Shown: positions 13,333-13,369 of the stretch, one piece after another
How the letters are laid out: every line of letters begins with the position of its first letter
Position numbering within the stretch: the first letter of the stretch is position 1
Source of the DNA: Pseudomonadota bacterium
GTDB lineage: Bacteria > Pseudomonadota > Gammaproteobacteria > Steroidobacterales > Steroidobacteraceae
Length of the DNA stretch: 13,369 nucleotides
Direction: 5' to 3'
Assembly (NCBI GenBank): GCA_021817875.1
Contig: JAKAFQ010000050.1
Location: 1-13,369, forward strand
The notes under the pieces: generated by a model
Told to the model about the DNA's origin: nothing
Databases searched by the model: none
The model's input: only the letters and a program-made list of their open reading frames with translations
Program-made: the position numbers and the translations under genes

Positions 13333-13360
13333 ATCTTACTGAAAACGATTACAGATGCAA
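13333..13360 (-). promoter_or_regulatory. Candidate promoter of the deglycosidase operon
   Basis: Reading the minus strand, TTGCAT (13355-13360) resembles a -35 box and TAAGAT (13333-13338) a -10 box, 16 bp apart. The local sequence is clearly more AT-rich than its surroundings. The 14-bp LacI-type operator at 13340-13353 lies wholly within the spacer, where a bound repressor would block RNA polymerase. The boxes match consensus only moderately (3/6 and 4/6). Confidence 0.45.
13340..13353. promoter_or_regulatory. LacI/GalR-family operator
   Basis: TGAAAACGATTACA, read on the minus strand as TGTAATCGTTTTCA, fits the TGWAANCGNTNWCA pattern of LacI/GalR-family sites. It has a central CG and ten of fourteen positions symmetric. 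Such regulators typically respond to sugars or sugar-derived inducers, fitting a glycoside-cleavage operon. No LacI-family gene is within the window; it may lie to the right and could share this site divergently. Confidence 0.6.
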
Positions 13361-13369
13361 CCGCCGCCG

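Noticed and set aside
1..13369. CRISPR arrays, insertion sequences, transposases or integrases
   Set aside because: No regularly spaced long repeats, terminal inverted repeats or recombinase-like proteins were seen on either strand.

Overview
The window is GC-rich, densely coded bacterial DNA with Gram-negative features: a tripartite RND efflux pump, an outer-membrane lipoprotein channel and signal peptides. A proteobacterium (gamma- or betaproteobacterial) is the best guess, but there is no rRNA or housekeeping marker to place it more precisely. The gene mix (toxin-antitoxin remnant, tRNA-like 3' fragment, efflux pump, specialised catabolic operon) looks like an accessory region.

Layout. 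(1) 1-285, minus strand: a ribbon-helix-helix antitoxin with a very regular four-box operator over its promoter, overlapping by 4 nt the first codons of a probable MazF/PemK-type toxin that runs off the left edge. (2) About 334-370: a lone tRNA T-arm/3'-end-like fragment, possibly an old integration site. (3) 505-6322: a heavy-metal-type RND efflux system split across a divergent promoter. The outer-membrane factor is on the minus strand; a short periplasmic adaptor and the inner-membrane pump are on the plus strand, with adaptor stop and pump start fused as TGATG. (4) 6695-7666, plus: an integral membrane protein built from two similar halves, HPP-like at best. (5) 7810-13037, minus: a co-directional cluster that I read as a C-glycoside (or related 3-oxo-glycoside) cleavage operon. 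In transcription order it is alpha subunit 2, beta subunit 2, a glutathione S-transferase, beta subunit 1, alpha subunit 1 and an MFS transporter. A LacI-family-type operator sits inside a candidate promoter at the far right edge.

How the genes could work together. In known C-glycoside deglycosidases, a TIM-barrel alpha subunit (sugar phosphate isomerase/epimerase fold) and a small beta subunit (DUF6379/CGDB family) form a complex. The complex cleaves the C-C bond between sugar and aromatic aglycone after a separate oxidoreductase has oxidised the sugar C3 hydroxyl. Both subunit types occur here twice, in divergent versions and in opposite gene order. The MFS protein could import the glycoside or a product, and the GST could handle a reactive aromatic aglycone. 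The C3 oxidoreductase is not in the window and would be expected nearby or elsewhere. The two alpha paralogues differ at one predicted metal ligand (His in alpha 2, Gln in alpha 1), which suggests specialisation of the second pair.
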